A stretch of DNA of 64,000 nucleotides from Methanospirillum hungatei JF-1 (lineage in GTDB: Archaea > Halobacteriota > Methanomicrobia > Methanomicrobiales > Methanospirillaceae): NCBI RefSeq assembly GCF_000013445.1, contig NC_007796.1, positions 2,082,936 through 2,146,935 on the forward strand, in the 5' to 3' direction. Made by a program: the position numbers and the translations under genes. Positions within the stretch are counted from its first letter, which is position 1; each line of letters opens with the position of its first letter. Under the pieces are notes generated by a model. That model ran no database searches, was not told the origin of the DNA, and was given only the letters and a program-made list of their open reading frames with translations. This document shows, piece after piece, positions 39,180 through 47,693 of this stretch.

Positions 39180-39527
39180 ATTTGAGCCATTACGAAACAT
39201 CGGTTTACCACATTTTGGGCAGATTGGTAGATTTTTAGAAAGAAAACTCTATTTTCGAAACATAACTGATAGAGAATTGACTAAAAATTGGATTTAAAAT
39301 TTAATTATGACGGTAACTATTTAAAGTATATACGGCTCACACATTATTATATATTAAATTTGAAAATATATCTCCCTATGGATATCTTGTTTTCAGTTAC
39401 TGTGATCAATCACTTGTTATTTCGACACGGCCGAAAAATATAATACACCTAAAAAGGACATATAATTGACTAAATGTTGGGAAAAAGCATATTTTTATGG
39501 TTATCCCTATTTCGTCATGAGGTTAAG
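39180..39527 (+). promoter_or_regulatory. AT-rich upstream region of the DUF3821 gene
   Basis: About 350 bases with no gene. TATATTAAATTTGAAAATA near 39350 is a TATA-like stretch, and GAGGTTAAG directly precedes the ATG at 39528. Confidence 0.4.
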
Positions 39528-40430
39528 ATGACCAAAATTATAAGTTTTCTTCTGGTTGCAATCGTGATTCTGGCAATAGTATCGTCCCCAGTTTATGCAG
39601 TGGTGAATAAAATCTCACCCGGTGATAAGGTATTTTTAGGTGAAAGTGGACTAGACCTGACCGGTTTTATTGATGGACCGGTAATGATTGCATGGTACCA
39701 TGATCCCTGTAATTATGGAATCATTGGAGGGTATCGTGGTTGTGTTCCTCCGGAAGATGAAACCCCCACAATAATAAAAAAAATTGAAGACCCAGCAGAC
39801 TTTTTTGTGAAACCAATTGATTTTGTATGGTTTCCAGGTGAATGGTATCTCTGGGACGGAGAAAAACATGGTGATGTTGTTTTCATCATCGAAGAACCAT
39901 CAATTTCGATAAACATCTGGGATAGCACGAAACAAAGGGATATTACTAATAAAGCAATTCCACAAGGAAATTATGTCGATTTTCTTATTGAAACAAATAT
40001 GGATAGTGTCACCAAACGGGAAGGGTATAATGAAGAGGATGCACCATTTTCAATTTTCATAAAACTTGGAAAAGATGGAGATATTATTTCAGAACTACCG
40101 GGGAAGGACAATGCAATGATTTCTTTATTGCAACTCCCGGTTGATAAAAACAAGTGGTATTGGGTTGGATTAGATGAAGATCATACAAAAGCTGCCAAAG
40201 GAGATGGATGGAATACTGGTGATCTATCAGTATTACCCGGAGAATACTGGGTATGGGCTGAATCTAATCTGAATGGTATGATTGATAATTACCTAGCACC
40301 AGATGGATCGACATGGACTTCAAAAACCCAAAGTTCGGTTAAAAAGATAAAGATAACCGAGGAACCAGGCACTGTATCTAAACCAACACATACTGTGGGA
40401 AAACCAATATATGGCGGGCAAACAGACTAA
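39528..40430 (+). CDS. Exported DUF3821-type surface protein
   Basis: A 300-residue protein. It starts MTKIISFLLVAIVILAIVS with cleavage likely after VYA, followed by VNKISPGDKVFLGESGLDL, the opening of the DUF3821 domain seen in methanogen surface and S-layer-like proteins. Start 39528 follows GAGGTT; the frame to 39474 is less likely. No C-terminal membrane anchor is visible. It lies alone in a 1356-bp segment flanked by two direct copies of a toxin-antitoxin segment, so it probably arrived by recombination. Confidence 0.8.
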   Translation: MTKIISFLLVAIVILAIVSSPVYAVVNKISPGDKVFLGESGLDLTGFIDGPVMIAWYHDPCNYGIIGGYRGCVPPEDETPTIIKKIEDPADFFVKPIDFVWFPGEWYLWDGEKHGDVVFIIEEPSISINIWDSTKQRDITNKAIPQGNYVDFLIETNMDSVTKREGYNEEDAPFSIFIKLGKDGDIISELPGKDNAMISLLQLPVDKNKWYWVGLDEDHTKAAKGDGWNTGDLSVLPGEYWVWAESNLNGMIDNYLAPDGSTWTSKTQSSVKKIKITEEPGTVSKPTHTVGKPIYGGQTD

Positions 40431-40481
40431 TTCCCGGTGAAAAAATTGACAATCACTTGGATTTTCTCCTCTTTTTGAGGA

Positions 40482-40604
40482 TTATCTAGCATCAACGAAT
40501 TCAAGTTCTGCAAAAGCAACCTCAAGAGATCTCCGTGCAAATTTCGGAAGCTGTGCTAAGTCACGTTCTGCTCCTTTCGAGATGAGTAACGTGAATTTAC
40601 TCAA
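40482..40604 (-). pseudogene. Truncated RelE toxin (copy 2)
   Basis: The first 35 codons match the toxin at 37922-38200, up to FAELE. The frame then enters unrelated sequence and stops after FVDAR. The catalytic end is missing, so the downstream antitoxin copy has no partner here. Confidence 0.8.
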
Positions 40605-41548
40605 ATGAATCTCCCAGATCTGCCATCACTTCTTTCAGTGTCTTGCATCTTCCAGCCCTGAAATCTTCTCTCGCTTCTGCAATCCTTTGAAGAGTCTCCT
40701 CGCTGAGCGGTTCATCATCAATGTCACAGGCAATTTCAAGAAGTTCAGCAATAACCCGGTCATCAGTCATATCAGAAGAGCCTCGGAATGCAATCAACTT
40801 TTCATATGTTGAATCGCTTAGGGATACCGTGACTGTCATACAAGTGTATTGTTTTTATGGAAAATATGCATTCCCGTGAGAGGTGAGCATGATACTCATA
40901 AATCTCAAATTCGAACAGGAATGAAAAGAGGCAGAGAAAATGGTTCAATCATGAATAAAAACCAGGATCATATGACATGAACAGGTATGTATGCATAAAT
41001 TACGGGAGTTTATTATTTCTTACGGTAGACATTATCTGAACTCCTTTCTCAACATCAGGAATGATCACCCTGATTTATCAATATCCTGAATACCGGAAAC
41101 AACATACCTCTATATATGAGTCAGTCAAACCCATCCTGGCGGGCAATTAAAACAAGTCTGGCCGGAATGGATGCTAATTCCCTCATATCTCTCATTCATG
41201 ATCTCTATGCCCTGAATAAGGAGAACAAAGAGTATTTGCAGGGAAGAGTTGGGGGAGAAGCAGCATATGCCAGTCTTCGTGAGAATGCAGCCAAAAAGAT
41301 CAGACATGAGTTCTTTCCTGAACGTGGATATGGAAAAGCCAGAATTGCTCCGGTTAAAAAGGCTATTCAGGGTTATAAGAAAGCGACCGGAGACCCCATT
41401 GGAACTGCTGATCTGACCCTCCAGTTTATCGAACAGTTTGTAAAACTTTGCCGGGAATATGGGGGTGAGGAACAGTCAAAATTAGATGCACTCAGTGTTG
41501 CGATGAAAGAATTGCTTAAAATTCTTGAGTCATGTCCTGCAATAATTG
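40501..41548. repeat. 1048-bp direct repeat, copy 2
   Basis: Second copy of 38097-39144. Together they bracket the DUF3821 gene. Copy 2 keeps the intact downstream gene, whereas copy 1 keeps the intact toxin. Confidence 0.9.
40597..40839 (-). CDS. Antitoxin of RelE pair (copy 2, orphan)
   Basis: An 80-residue protein identical to copy 1 except alanine for threonine in the DFRAGRCKTLKEVM region. Its toxin is truncated, so it is now an orphan. It could still neutralise the copy 1 toxin. Confidence 0.75.
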   Translation of the reverse strand: MTVTVSLSDSTYEKLIAFRGSSDMTDDRVIAELLEIACDIDDEPLSEETLQRIAEAREDFRAGRCKTLKEVMADLGDSFE

Positions 41549-41664
41549 AGGTCTTGAATATTGAAGAGCGACTTGCCGCTGCAAAGAAAGATGCATCCTA
41601 TTTTGGATTCGGTATTGAAGATAAAATATTTGATCTTATCGTTGATATCGAGGCTCTTGAGTAG
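41116..41664 (+). CDS. DUF6155-like helical protein, full-length copy
   Basis: A 182-residue, largely helical protein. It shows LISLIHDLYALNKENKEYLQ, a basic KKIRHEFFPE segment, FIEQFVKLCREYGGEEQSK and an intact C-terminus ending FDLIVDIEALE. It resembles the DUF6155 family; no catalytic motif is visible. It is divergent from the antitoxin over about 270 bases, with TATATATGAG just at its start. Confidence 0.6.
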   Translation: MSQSNPSWRAIKTSLAGMDANSLISLIHDLYALNKENKEYLQGRVGGEAAYASLRENAAKKIRHEFFPERGYGKARIAPVKKAIQGYKKATGDPIGTADLTLQFIEQFVKLCREYGGEEQSKLDALSVAMKELLKILESCPAIIEVLNIEERLAAAKKDASYFGFGIEDKIFDLIVDIEALE

Positions 41665-41810
41665 AGAATAACCGGGGATCAGACATTCCTGAACGGAGTG
41701 CAATGTACGTAATTTTCGACCCACAAAATGTTAGGAAGAACCATGGAGAATACTTATACTGCTCATCTCCAGTAAAAGTCGAACGGGAAGGGTAGTATTC
41801 TGGTATTGGG

Positions 41811-41933
41811 TCATTCCCTATCCCATTCATCACGGAGAGATGCTGCCAGTTTATCCGGATGTGGGATGAACTCATGATAAACCCCATAATACTGTGAGAT
41901 ATCACACCGTATTTGCTTTTCAGAGAGTAACAT
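41811..41933 (-). CDS. Very short ORF, probable fragment
   Basis: A 40-codon frame starting MLLSEKQIRCDISQYYG and ending DEWDRE. The composition looks coding, but it is short and unassigned. Sequence beyond its stop shows further coding-like pieces in other frames, so it may be a decayed gene. Confidence 0.25.
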   Translation of the reverse strand: MLLSEKQIRCDISQYYGVYHEFIPHPDKLAASLRDEWDRE

Positions 41934-42162
41934 ACCTGTCCAAATTATATTTCCCTTTTTTTATTTATGACTATGTGCTTACTTCAATCCTGAAACTATT
42001 TCATGAATAGACCAGACTGCCAACTACATTATTATCACAAATCAACTATTTTTTTTCTAACTGGCACATATTGAAAATAGTCAAAAAGGACAGGTGTATC
42101 GATAACTCTCATACCTGTTCAATGGTTCTACGGGTATTTTGTGAGTATTCATCAATCTCATC

Positions 42163-42339
42163 TCATATTGGGCTATCTTTCAGCACCCCAAACAGTGATT
42201 CTATTTTATTACACTTTTCTTGATAAATGCTATCCATATATGTCTGTTCCATAGATTCCCATAAAGAAACAGGGATAATCACGCCGGTTTTCTTTCCATT
42301 CTCATCAAAAATATATTGAATATCAGCCTTCTTTTCCAT
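42163..42339 (-). CDS. Small antitoxin-like protein
   Basis: A 58-residue protein, below the usual ORF size limit. It reads MEKKADIQYIFDENGKKTGV, then IIPVSLWESMEQTYM and an acidic/basic helical tail ending LKDSPI. The D-E-N-G-K-K-T-x-V-I-I-P-V-x-x-W/Y-E pattern is typical of short antitoxins (prevent-host-death or RelB-like) that fold around a toxin. No toxin gene is adjacent. The ribosome-binding site is weak. Confidence 0.5.
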   Translation of the reverse strand: MEKKADIQYIFDENGKKTGVIIPVSLWESMEQTYMDSIYQEKCNKIESLFGVLKDSPI

Positions 42340-42429
42340 AGGTGATTATCTTCGTATATCGTAATCACTTTCTCTATACACCTCAAGGAACGGTATTACT
42401 TATCATCCCTCACTCCTTCTCTCATCACC

Positions 42430-42586
42430 AACAACGCAGCCTTCTTTTTTGGCCAGTCCCGGTTCATCCCTCCAAACAAGAGGAGGAGTTCTGCCACCGG
42501 AATCACCCCAATCTCTCCGGTCCCGTGTAACATCATCCTGTTCTACCACCATCTCCGGGGATGAACGCCCTACCTTCTTTTACCTG
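42430..42586 (-). pseudogene. Degenerate copy of the 104-residue gene at 43266-43580
   Basis: Plus-strand text here (AACGCAGCCTTCTTTTTTGG, CCATCTCCGGGGATGA) closely matches the gene at 43266-43580, but about 90 internal bases are missing and substitutions break the frame. It lies about 840 bp upstream of the intact copy, on the other side of a toxin-antitoxin pair. Confidence 0.65.
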
Positions 42587-42654
42587 CTAATAGGTAGAGA
42601 ATCAATATGAATGGAAATGAAAACTTGATGAACCCTGAAGGATGATACAATAGT

Positions 42655-42882
42655 ATGAGTGAGTCAATAGAAATTCCCTCCCCACTTATGGAAAAGATCA
42701 TAAACCTGAAGATTAGGCCAGAAGAAACTCCGATAGATGTTATCTCTCGTGCCCTGGAAGTCCTGGAAGACGATGACTATATCGATGAAGAGACAGCAGT
42801 AGAGATAGAAAAGGGGATTGAAGAATACGACAGGGGAATCTTTACTACTGAAGAAAATATGGCGAAAAAGATCGGGCTTTGA
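42655..42882 (+). CDS. Antitoxin (RelE partner)
   Basis: A 75-residue acidic protein starting MSESIEIPSPLMEKIINLKI, with an RPEETPIDVISRALEVL ribbon-helix-like segment and an acidic C-terminal helix. It is the usual partner of the RelE group that follows. The stop (TGA at 42880-42882) overlaps the toxin ATG. Confidence 0.75.
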   Translation: MSESIEIPSPLMEKIINLKIRPEETPIDVISRALEVLEDDDYIDEETAVEIEKGIEEYDRGIFTTEENMAKKIGL

Positions 42883-43164
42883 TGATGTTCTCCCTGGCAT
42901 TTACCAAACATGCAGAGAGAACATTGGAGAAATTTGAACAAAAAATTAGTCAAAAAATCTATAAAAATCTATAAAAATCTTCAGAAAATAAAATCTAACC
43001 CATACAAATTTATTGAACCCCTGAATAGACCAAAAGGTGCAGAACCACTATATAAACTTCGGATAGGAGAATACCGGGCAATAATGGCTATAAGAAACAA
43101 TGAAATGGTAATCCTGGTGGTGGATATTGGCCATCGTAAAATAATATACCGGAAATATCAGTGA
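42882..43164 (+). pseudogene. RelE-type toxin broken by a 10-bp tandem duplication
   Basis: The first frame gives MMFSLAFTKHAERTLEKFEQ and continues through KIYKNL. Ten bases, ATAAAAATCT at 42961-42970, are then repeated at 42971-42980 and shift the frame. The rest (LQKIKSNPYKFIEPL ... LYKLRIGEYRAIMAI ... VDIGHRKIIYRKYQ) is the RelE C-terminus. Removing one copy restores a 90-residue RelE. The later ATG-type starts in the second frame would produce a wrong N-terminus. Confidence 0.8.
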
Positions 43165-43265
43165 GGATTACGAAAACCCCCACTCTTCGTGCCCTTGGTT
43201 TATTTCAATATATATGCCGGATTGTAAAAAATTAAGTGTTTTTCGCATTTCTTGAAACTATTCTA

Positions 43266-43580
43266 CTATTTTTCGATAAATAACGCAGCCTTCTTCTTCG
43301 GCCAGTCCCGGATCATCCCTCTCACCTGCCTGGTTAGGACAACATACTCCTCACCCGATGCCCCGGTCACGATAACCCGGTTTCCTGACTCTGACAAGGA
43401 AAGACCATCCGGAGCAATCCCACCAAACAGAAGAAGAATATCGGCCATCGGTATCACCCCTATCTCCCCGGTTCCGTCCAGCATCATCCTGAATGTATCA
43501 CCATCTCCGGGGATGAGCCGTCCTACCTTCTCGTACCTGACCGGGGGTGTTTCTTTGACTGATGTGACGGTAAACCCCAT
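43266..43580 (-). CDS. Hypothetical protein of the replication module
   Basis: A 104-residue beta-rich protein (TVTSVKETPPVRYEKVGRLI, then RVIVTGASGEEYVVLTRQV). Its ATG overlaps the stop of the primase gene, so it is translationally coupled and the last gene of a four-gene operon. The family is not recognised. A degenerate second copy lies at 42430-42586. Confidence 0.6.
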   Translation of the reverse strand: MGFTVTSVKETPPVRYEKVGRLIPGDGDTFRMMLDGTGEIGVIPMADILLLFGGIAPDGLSLSESGNRVIVTGASGEEYVVLTRQVRGMIRDWPKKKAALFIEK

Positions 43581-46500
43581 TATACGGTCCCTCCTGCATT
43601 ATTCCGGTTACTGAACCGTTCACGATGATAACACCGCTCACACAGGCCGATCTTTGTCTCGTCATCGATCCAGGTAACCGGGTGCAGATGACAGAGATGA
43701 CACCGTCCCAGGGATCGGTCGGTCTGTTTCATCGAGTGGAGCGGCAGAACTCCGGGAAGTGCCCGGTATGTCATAACCTCCCGTGATACTGCTGTACTGT
43801 AACACCGCTCACATATCAGCCGTCTTTTCTGTCCGGGTGGATTCTTTCCTCCTCCCTTCTCCCGGTATGTCACTCCTTTCCTGCCACAACAGTCACAGAT
43901 CTGATCTGGTATTCTCTCAGCCAGGTGGAACATATCCGGATGAATATCCATAATACCAAATTTTTTCCCCTGTTTTTCTAACTCTCCCGGCACTCTTTCT
44001 GACCTATGCATGCTATGCACATCTATGCACCGGTTATGCACATCCTGATGCATAGATGTACTCAATGATTTATACTCTTTTTTCGGTACATCCGAACAAA
44101 TCAGAGACTTCGATGGTATGTATGCATTATTCTCAGGTACACACAGAGAATAGTTCTCACTCGGTGAATCTTTGTATGCACTTTCCGGAGTGTGCATAGA
44201 TGCTGATGAATCCACCATTTCATCGCTTTTATCTGAAACAGACTTATTTTTATCTGCCGTATCTATGCATTCCGGTGTGCATAGTTCGTGCATAGGTGTG
44301 CATAGATGCATAGCACCATCTGGATCATCACCTGGATCAGGATTTGGGGTGCCTTCAGCAGATTCATCCAGCCAGCACGTAACACCGGCAGACCAGATCT
44401 CATCCATCTCATAATCCCAGGTGTAGATACGTGCCCGCTGATACCCACCATCTTCCCTGGGTTCTGATCGATCATAGAAGGAGAGCGGAGGGCATTTCTC
44501 AAGCAGGCCATCATGATCCTCACGGTTTGGATTTCCGGACAGGATCCGTGATACCGTTGACTGGGACCGACAGATGAGCTTTTGCATCTGCTTTACGGTG
44601 AACTCTGTTTTCCCTGAGGCACGGATGGCATCAACCAGCATCTGTTCGGTGCTGGTCATTTTCGTCATCTGACCACCGCATGCTCCGTTGAGCTGAAGAT
44701 AAATCTCCCGTGCCATGTCAAAATCCTGTTTCTCTGCCAGGATCTCTATCATGCCACCGATATCAACCCGCTCACGCTGGTACTGATACATGAGGGCGAT
44801 TGATCTGACGAGATCGAGGAGCATAGTGGAATTTCGCCGATTTTGTGAGTTCGAGAACCGGATACTCCTGGCATAAGGAATTCTGACCGATACCGATGCA
44901 AGGTGATTCCAGAGAGCCCGGCAGATTCTCATCTCCCGTGAGATTGTGGTGAGGGGGTTTCCCGGTCGTGCTGCTTCCTCAAGTTCCCGGGCGAGGACCA
45001 GATCATCCTGTGCCTGGCTGTCATCGATCCAGACGGTGAGCATCCGATTCCAGACCTGATCGTCCCCGGTTCCTTCCTTTTTTGCTATCCACCACAGGCA
45101 CCGTTCGGGTATCACTTTTGTCAGGCTATTCCGGTCCTTGTCAAGGGTCCGGTAGATGAACGGTTTTCGAAATGAGGTGGTGACTCCTTTGAGTGTCTCC
45201 TGCAGTGACTGGGAGAGTGAGACATCATCAAGGCAGATGACCGACCCTTTCCGGAGATCCTTCTGGTAGAAGAGTGCCTTGTCAGTGAGCCGTCCACCAA
45301 GGCAGTATTCCTGGGGGATAAGGTCCATCATGGTCTCAAATGCATGGGACTTTCCTTTTCCTGATTCACCGGTGACGAGGACATGCAGTCCCTTTGAGTT
45401 CTCTACGAGTCGGGATGCAAGAGACATGAGCAGACATTTTGCGACGATCTCGTCTCCTTCATGTGCCTGTGCAAAGGTATCAAGGATATACCGGATGGGA
45501 TCTCCCTCATGGAGTATCCTGATGACGTCGTCCCGGACTTCCAAATCGTCATCGGGGAGAATGGGATCATTGGTATTCAATGCTGTCGGAGCTGGTGACG
45601 GAGGCTCATATGGCAGTAATCCGTCTCGTTCTGCTTTTGCCTGTGCCCGCTTTCGGTTCTGATCCTTTTTCCACAGTTCATAGTCGTGTTTCGGCTTTTT
45701 CGGTTCTTCAAACCGCTCTTTTAGTTCCTGCCACCGCTGGGAGTTTCCCCCGCAGGAGTTGTGATGACATCCGGCAAATATTGCCCCGTTTGGGAACTGG
45801 ATTGCATATGCTCCGTCCTTGTGGGCAGTTGAGAACGGGCATTCGTCAAAGACAAAGAGCCGGCCTGCATGATAGGGCTTTTCGGTATAGGAGAGGCCAT
45901 GGATGGTGAGCCATTGTGCAAGGTCGATGGACCCGGCGCCCGATGCCCATGAATGGGTTCTTCCGGCGATTCCTGTTATTCCAGGTATTGCGGGTATTCC
46001 TGACCGATGTTCGCTTGATCCCACTGGATCCGGTTTCTCGTATTGTGAGGCCAGGGTCATGAGGAAGGGGACCATGACTGGAGTGGTGTTTTCAGGAATG
46101 CTGATAATCTGTGCGATTCGGTGTGGCCGCTCCAGGGTATGATCCCCTTTTCTTGACCGTGTGCCGTAGAGTTTCCATATTCGGGCAGGGTTTGCAACCG
46201 ATGTATCTATGGTTGAGTTCTCATCGGAGAATTTCTGATCCAGTGCAAGGAGACAGTCTTTGATGAGGGTTCCATTCTCCGGTGTAATCGGGAGATCTAT
46301 CTGGTAGAGGAGATGTGCCCCGTTTCCTGAGTCTGCAGAGATGGGATCCGGCCAGCCCAGAGAGGTGAGATATTCCTTTACTTTCGCTGCTTTTGCGAGT
46401 GCTGCGGTATGCTCATCGTCTGATGAGGATATCCCGGCCGGACGGACCGGATCAATATCAATCGGAAGCCAGGATCGTCGGATGATATCTCCGTCTGCGG

Positions 46501-46756
46501 TCTGTGGTTCCCTCTGTCCTGCTTTCTTTATCCGGTTAGCACAGCGGGAGAGGAGGACAGGGTTTACCTGGTTTATGGTAACATAGATACCACTCATTCC
46601 CGGTGTACTGTCAAGGATTGCAGCATCTCTCGCCAGTTTGTCATGATCGGTGTAGTACCCGTAATGAGTTCTCTCTCCCAGTGCCCGGAGCTCGATGACT
46701 GACCCTTCCGGGAAGAGGAGGGAGAGGGCCAGTCTGATCTGGTCTTCCGGCTTCAT
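43580..46756 (-). CDS. Primase-like/P-loop ATPase replication protein of an integrated element
   Basis: A 1058-residue protein. Residues 1-230 look like an archaeo-eukaryotic primase/PrimPol domain: SWLPIDIDPVRPAG (D-x-D), ISADSGNGAHLLYQIDLP (G-N-G-x-H) and DTSVANPARIWKLYGT. A CHC2-like zinc region follows (CPFSTAHKDG ... CHHNSCGG). Next is an ATPase domain with VTGESGKGKSHAFE (Walker A) and SVICLDDVSLS (Walker B), then a winged helix (FTVKQMQKLICRSQSTVSRI). The C-terminus has a low-complexity linker and two CxxC zinc fingers (CDCCGRKG ... CERCY, CHLCHLHP ... CERCY). Such proteins initiate replication of plasmids and viruses. It is coupled to its neighbours by overlaps of 4 and 3 bases. Confidence 0.8.
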   Translation of the reverse strand: MKPEDQIRLALSLLFPEGSVIELRALGERTHYGYYTDHDKLARDAAILDSTPGMSGIYVTINQVNPVLLSRCANRIKKAGQREPQTADGDIIRRSWLPIDIDPVRPAGISSSDDEHTAALAKAAKVKEYLTSLGWPDPISADSGNGAHLLYQIDLPITPENGTLIKDCLLALDQKFSDENSTIDTSVANPARIWKLYGTRSRKGDHTLERPHRIAQIISIPENTTPVMVPFLMTLASQYEKPDPVGSSEHRSGIPAIPGITGIAGRTHSWASGAGSIDLAQWLTIHGLSYTEKPYHAGRLFVFDECPFSTAHKDGAYAIQFPNGAIFAGCHHNSCGGNSQRWQELKERFEEPKKPKHDYELWKKDQNRKRAQAKAERDGLLPYEPPSPAPTALNTNDPILPDDDLEVRDDVIRILHEGDPIRYILDTFAQAHEGDEIVAKCLLMSLASRLVENSKGLHVLVTGESGKGKSHAFETMMDLIPQEYCLGGRLTDKALFYQKDLRKGSVICLDDVSLSQSLQETLKGVTTSFRKPFIYRTLDKDRNSLTKVIPERCLWWIAKKEGTGDDQVWNRMLTVWIDDSQAQDDLVLARELEEAARPGNPLTTISREMRICRALWNHLASVSVRIPYARSIRFSNSQNRRNSTMLLDLVRSIALMYQYQRERVDIGGMIEILAEKQDFDMAREIYLQLNGACGGQMTKMTSTEQMLVDAIRASGKTEFTVKQMQKLICRSQSTVSRILSGNPNREDHDGLLEKCPPLSFYDRSEPREDGGYQRARIYTWDYEMDEIWSAGVTCWLDESAEGTPNPDPGDDPDGAMHLCTPMHELCTPECIDTADKNKSVSDKSDEMVDSSASMHTPESAYKDSPSENYSLCVPENNAYIPSKSLICSDVPKKEYKSLSTSMHQDVHNRCIDVHSMHRSERVPGELEKQGKKFGIMDIHPDMFHLAERIPDQICDCCGRKGVTYREKGGGKNPPGQKRRLICERCYSTAVSREVMTYRALPGVLPLHSMKQTDRSLGRCHLCHLHPVTWIDDETKIGLCERCYHRERFSNRNNAGGTV
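44005..44312. repeat. Thirteen iteron-like TATGCA/TGCATA motifs inside the primase gene
   Basis: Copies start at 44005, 44014, 44024, 44035, 44121, 44175 and 44264 (TATGCA) and at 44049, 44193, 44278, 44289, 44299 and 44307 (TGCATA). Most extend to CTATGCAC or GTGCATAG. They are read in different codon phases (Met-His in some, Cys-Thr or Cys-Ile in others), which argues for selection on DNA rather than protein. Plausibly a replication-origin or protein-binding array. Confidence 0.5.
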
Positions 46757-47043
46757 TGCTCCTCCTCCGGCTCAGTCGTTGGTTGTTCATGTTCAGCTCT
46801 GACCTTCCAGACAAAGGAGGAGGGGTGTACTCCCCCGGTTTTGCTCCAGAAGGGGAACATCTCATTCATGGCAAGGGTGATGATCCGTCGCCGTCCGATT
46901 CTGCTCCGGCCAATGAGTCCGGGATACCGGTCAGGATGGTCTTCTATCTCGTCTTCTATCCGCTGCCGTGAGATGAGGGTGTCTCCGGACCGGAGAGCGG
47001 CGAGGGCTGCTCTTCTGATTTCAGGCTGATACCTGGCTTTCAT
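46753..47043 (-). CDS. Small basic hypothetical protein of the replication module
   Basis: A 96-residue protein with a basic N-terminal two-thirds (YQPEIRRAALAALRSGDTLI, RSRIGRRRIITLAMNEM) and an acidic tail ending in several Glu. Helix-rich and possibly DNA-binding; no family recognised. It overlaps the genes on both sides by four bases, so it is translated with them. Confidence 0.6.
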   Translation of the reverse strand: MKARYQPEIRRAALAALRSGDTLISRQRIEDEIEDHPDRYPGLIGRSRIGRRRIITLAMNEMFPFWSKTGGVHPSSFVWKVRAEHEQPTTEPEEEQ

Positions 47044-47372
47044 ACCCTGGCCTCCCTGATTGCTATTGCTCCGCCGGGAAGGATTGAATACCTGGACTTC
47101 CCACCTGGATGATAGAGCCAGAGTTCAGTTTTTCCAGGGACCATCCGGTCAAGGACAAGTGGAGAGGTCTTTGTTACGTCGTCATGACAGGTTCTTATAT
47201 CCGGAGTTCTGGCTGTCCGGATGATGAGGCCCAGGACATGCTCCCGGTTCCAGGCAATGAGATCAAAGATTCGATCTTTGCCACAGCACCGGTCAATCAG
47301 GTATCCCCGTGATTTGAGTTCACTGATGGCAAACCATATGGCACATCGTCGTGCTTTTGTTTCAGACGACAT
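47040..47372 (-). CDS. Endonuclease-like small protein, catalytic residues uncertain
   Basis: A 110-residue protein: CAIWFAISELKSRGYLIDRC, then GKDRIFDLIAWNREHVLGLI, then TELWLYHPGGKSRYSILPGG. The layout (helix, strand with F-D-L-I-A, strand with V-L-G-L-I-I-R) resembles PD-(D/E)XK or resolvase-like small proteins, but the usual E-x-K appears as I-I-R, so activity is doubtful. It is the first gene of the replication operon. Confidence 0.5.
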   Translation of the reverse strand: MSSETKARRCAIWFAISELKSRGYLIDRCCGKDRIFDLIAWNREHVLGLIIRTARTPDIRTCHDDVTKTSPLVLDRMVPGKTELWLYHPGGKSRYSILPGGAIAIREARV

Positions 47373-47492
47373 GGGAGCCTCTGGTTTTCCATGAGGGAAA
47401 TGATAATAATCGTATAAATCTATAGCTTAGAACTGCCCCTGCCCAAATCGTTATGCCGGCAAGCTGAATGATAGAGCGGGGGTATTCTGTTT

Positions 47493-47693
47493 TTAATCGT
47501 CTTCGTAGTCGCATGGTTTTCTCCATAATCGTGGTCTGGTTTTTATGTGCTTTTCCGGATGGAATACACGGTTACCGATCTGCCCGTTTATCAGGGTTTT
47601 TAGACGAAAGAAAGAATTGGCTGTTTGTGTTGTCATTCGTAAATACCTGAGTTGTTCCAGGTTCTCTGAGAGGGTTTGCACGTACTGATACAT
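47493..47693 (-). CDS. Hypothetical small protein
   Basis: A 66-residue product (MYQYVQTLSENLEQLRYLRM ... RPRLWRKPCDYEDD). The frame is open further upstream to 47786, but that part looks non-coding. Composition is plausible for a small helical basic protein; no family is recognised and the ribosome-binding site is poor. Confidence 0.3.
   Translation of the reverse strand: MYQYVQTLSENLEQLRYLRMTTQTANSFFRLKTLINGQIGNRVFHPEKHIKTRPRLWRKPCDYEDD

Noticed and set aside
43266-43614. 120-codon plus-strand ORF from 43252
   Set aside because: Opposite strand of the coupled gene of the replication operon; that gene has an overlapping start and a homologous degenerate copy.
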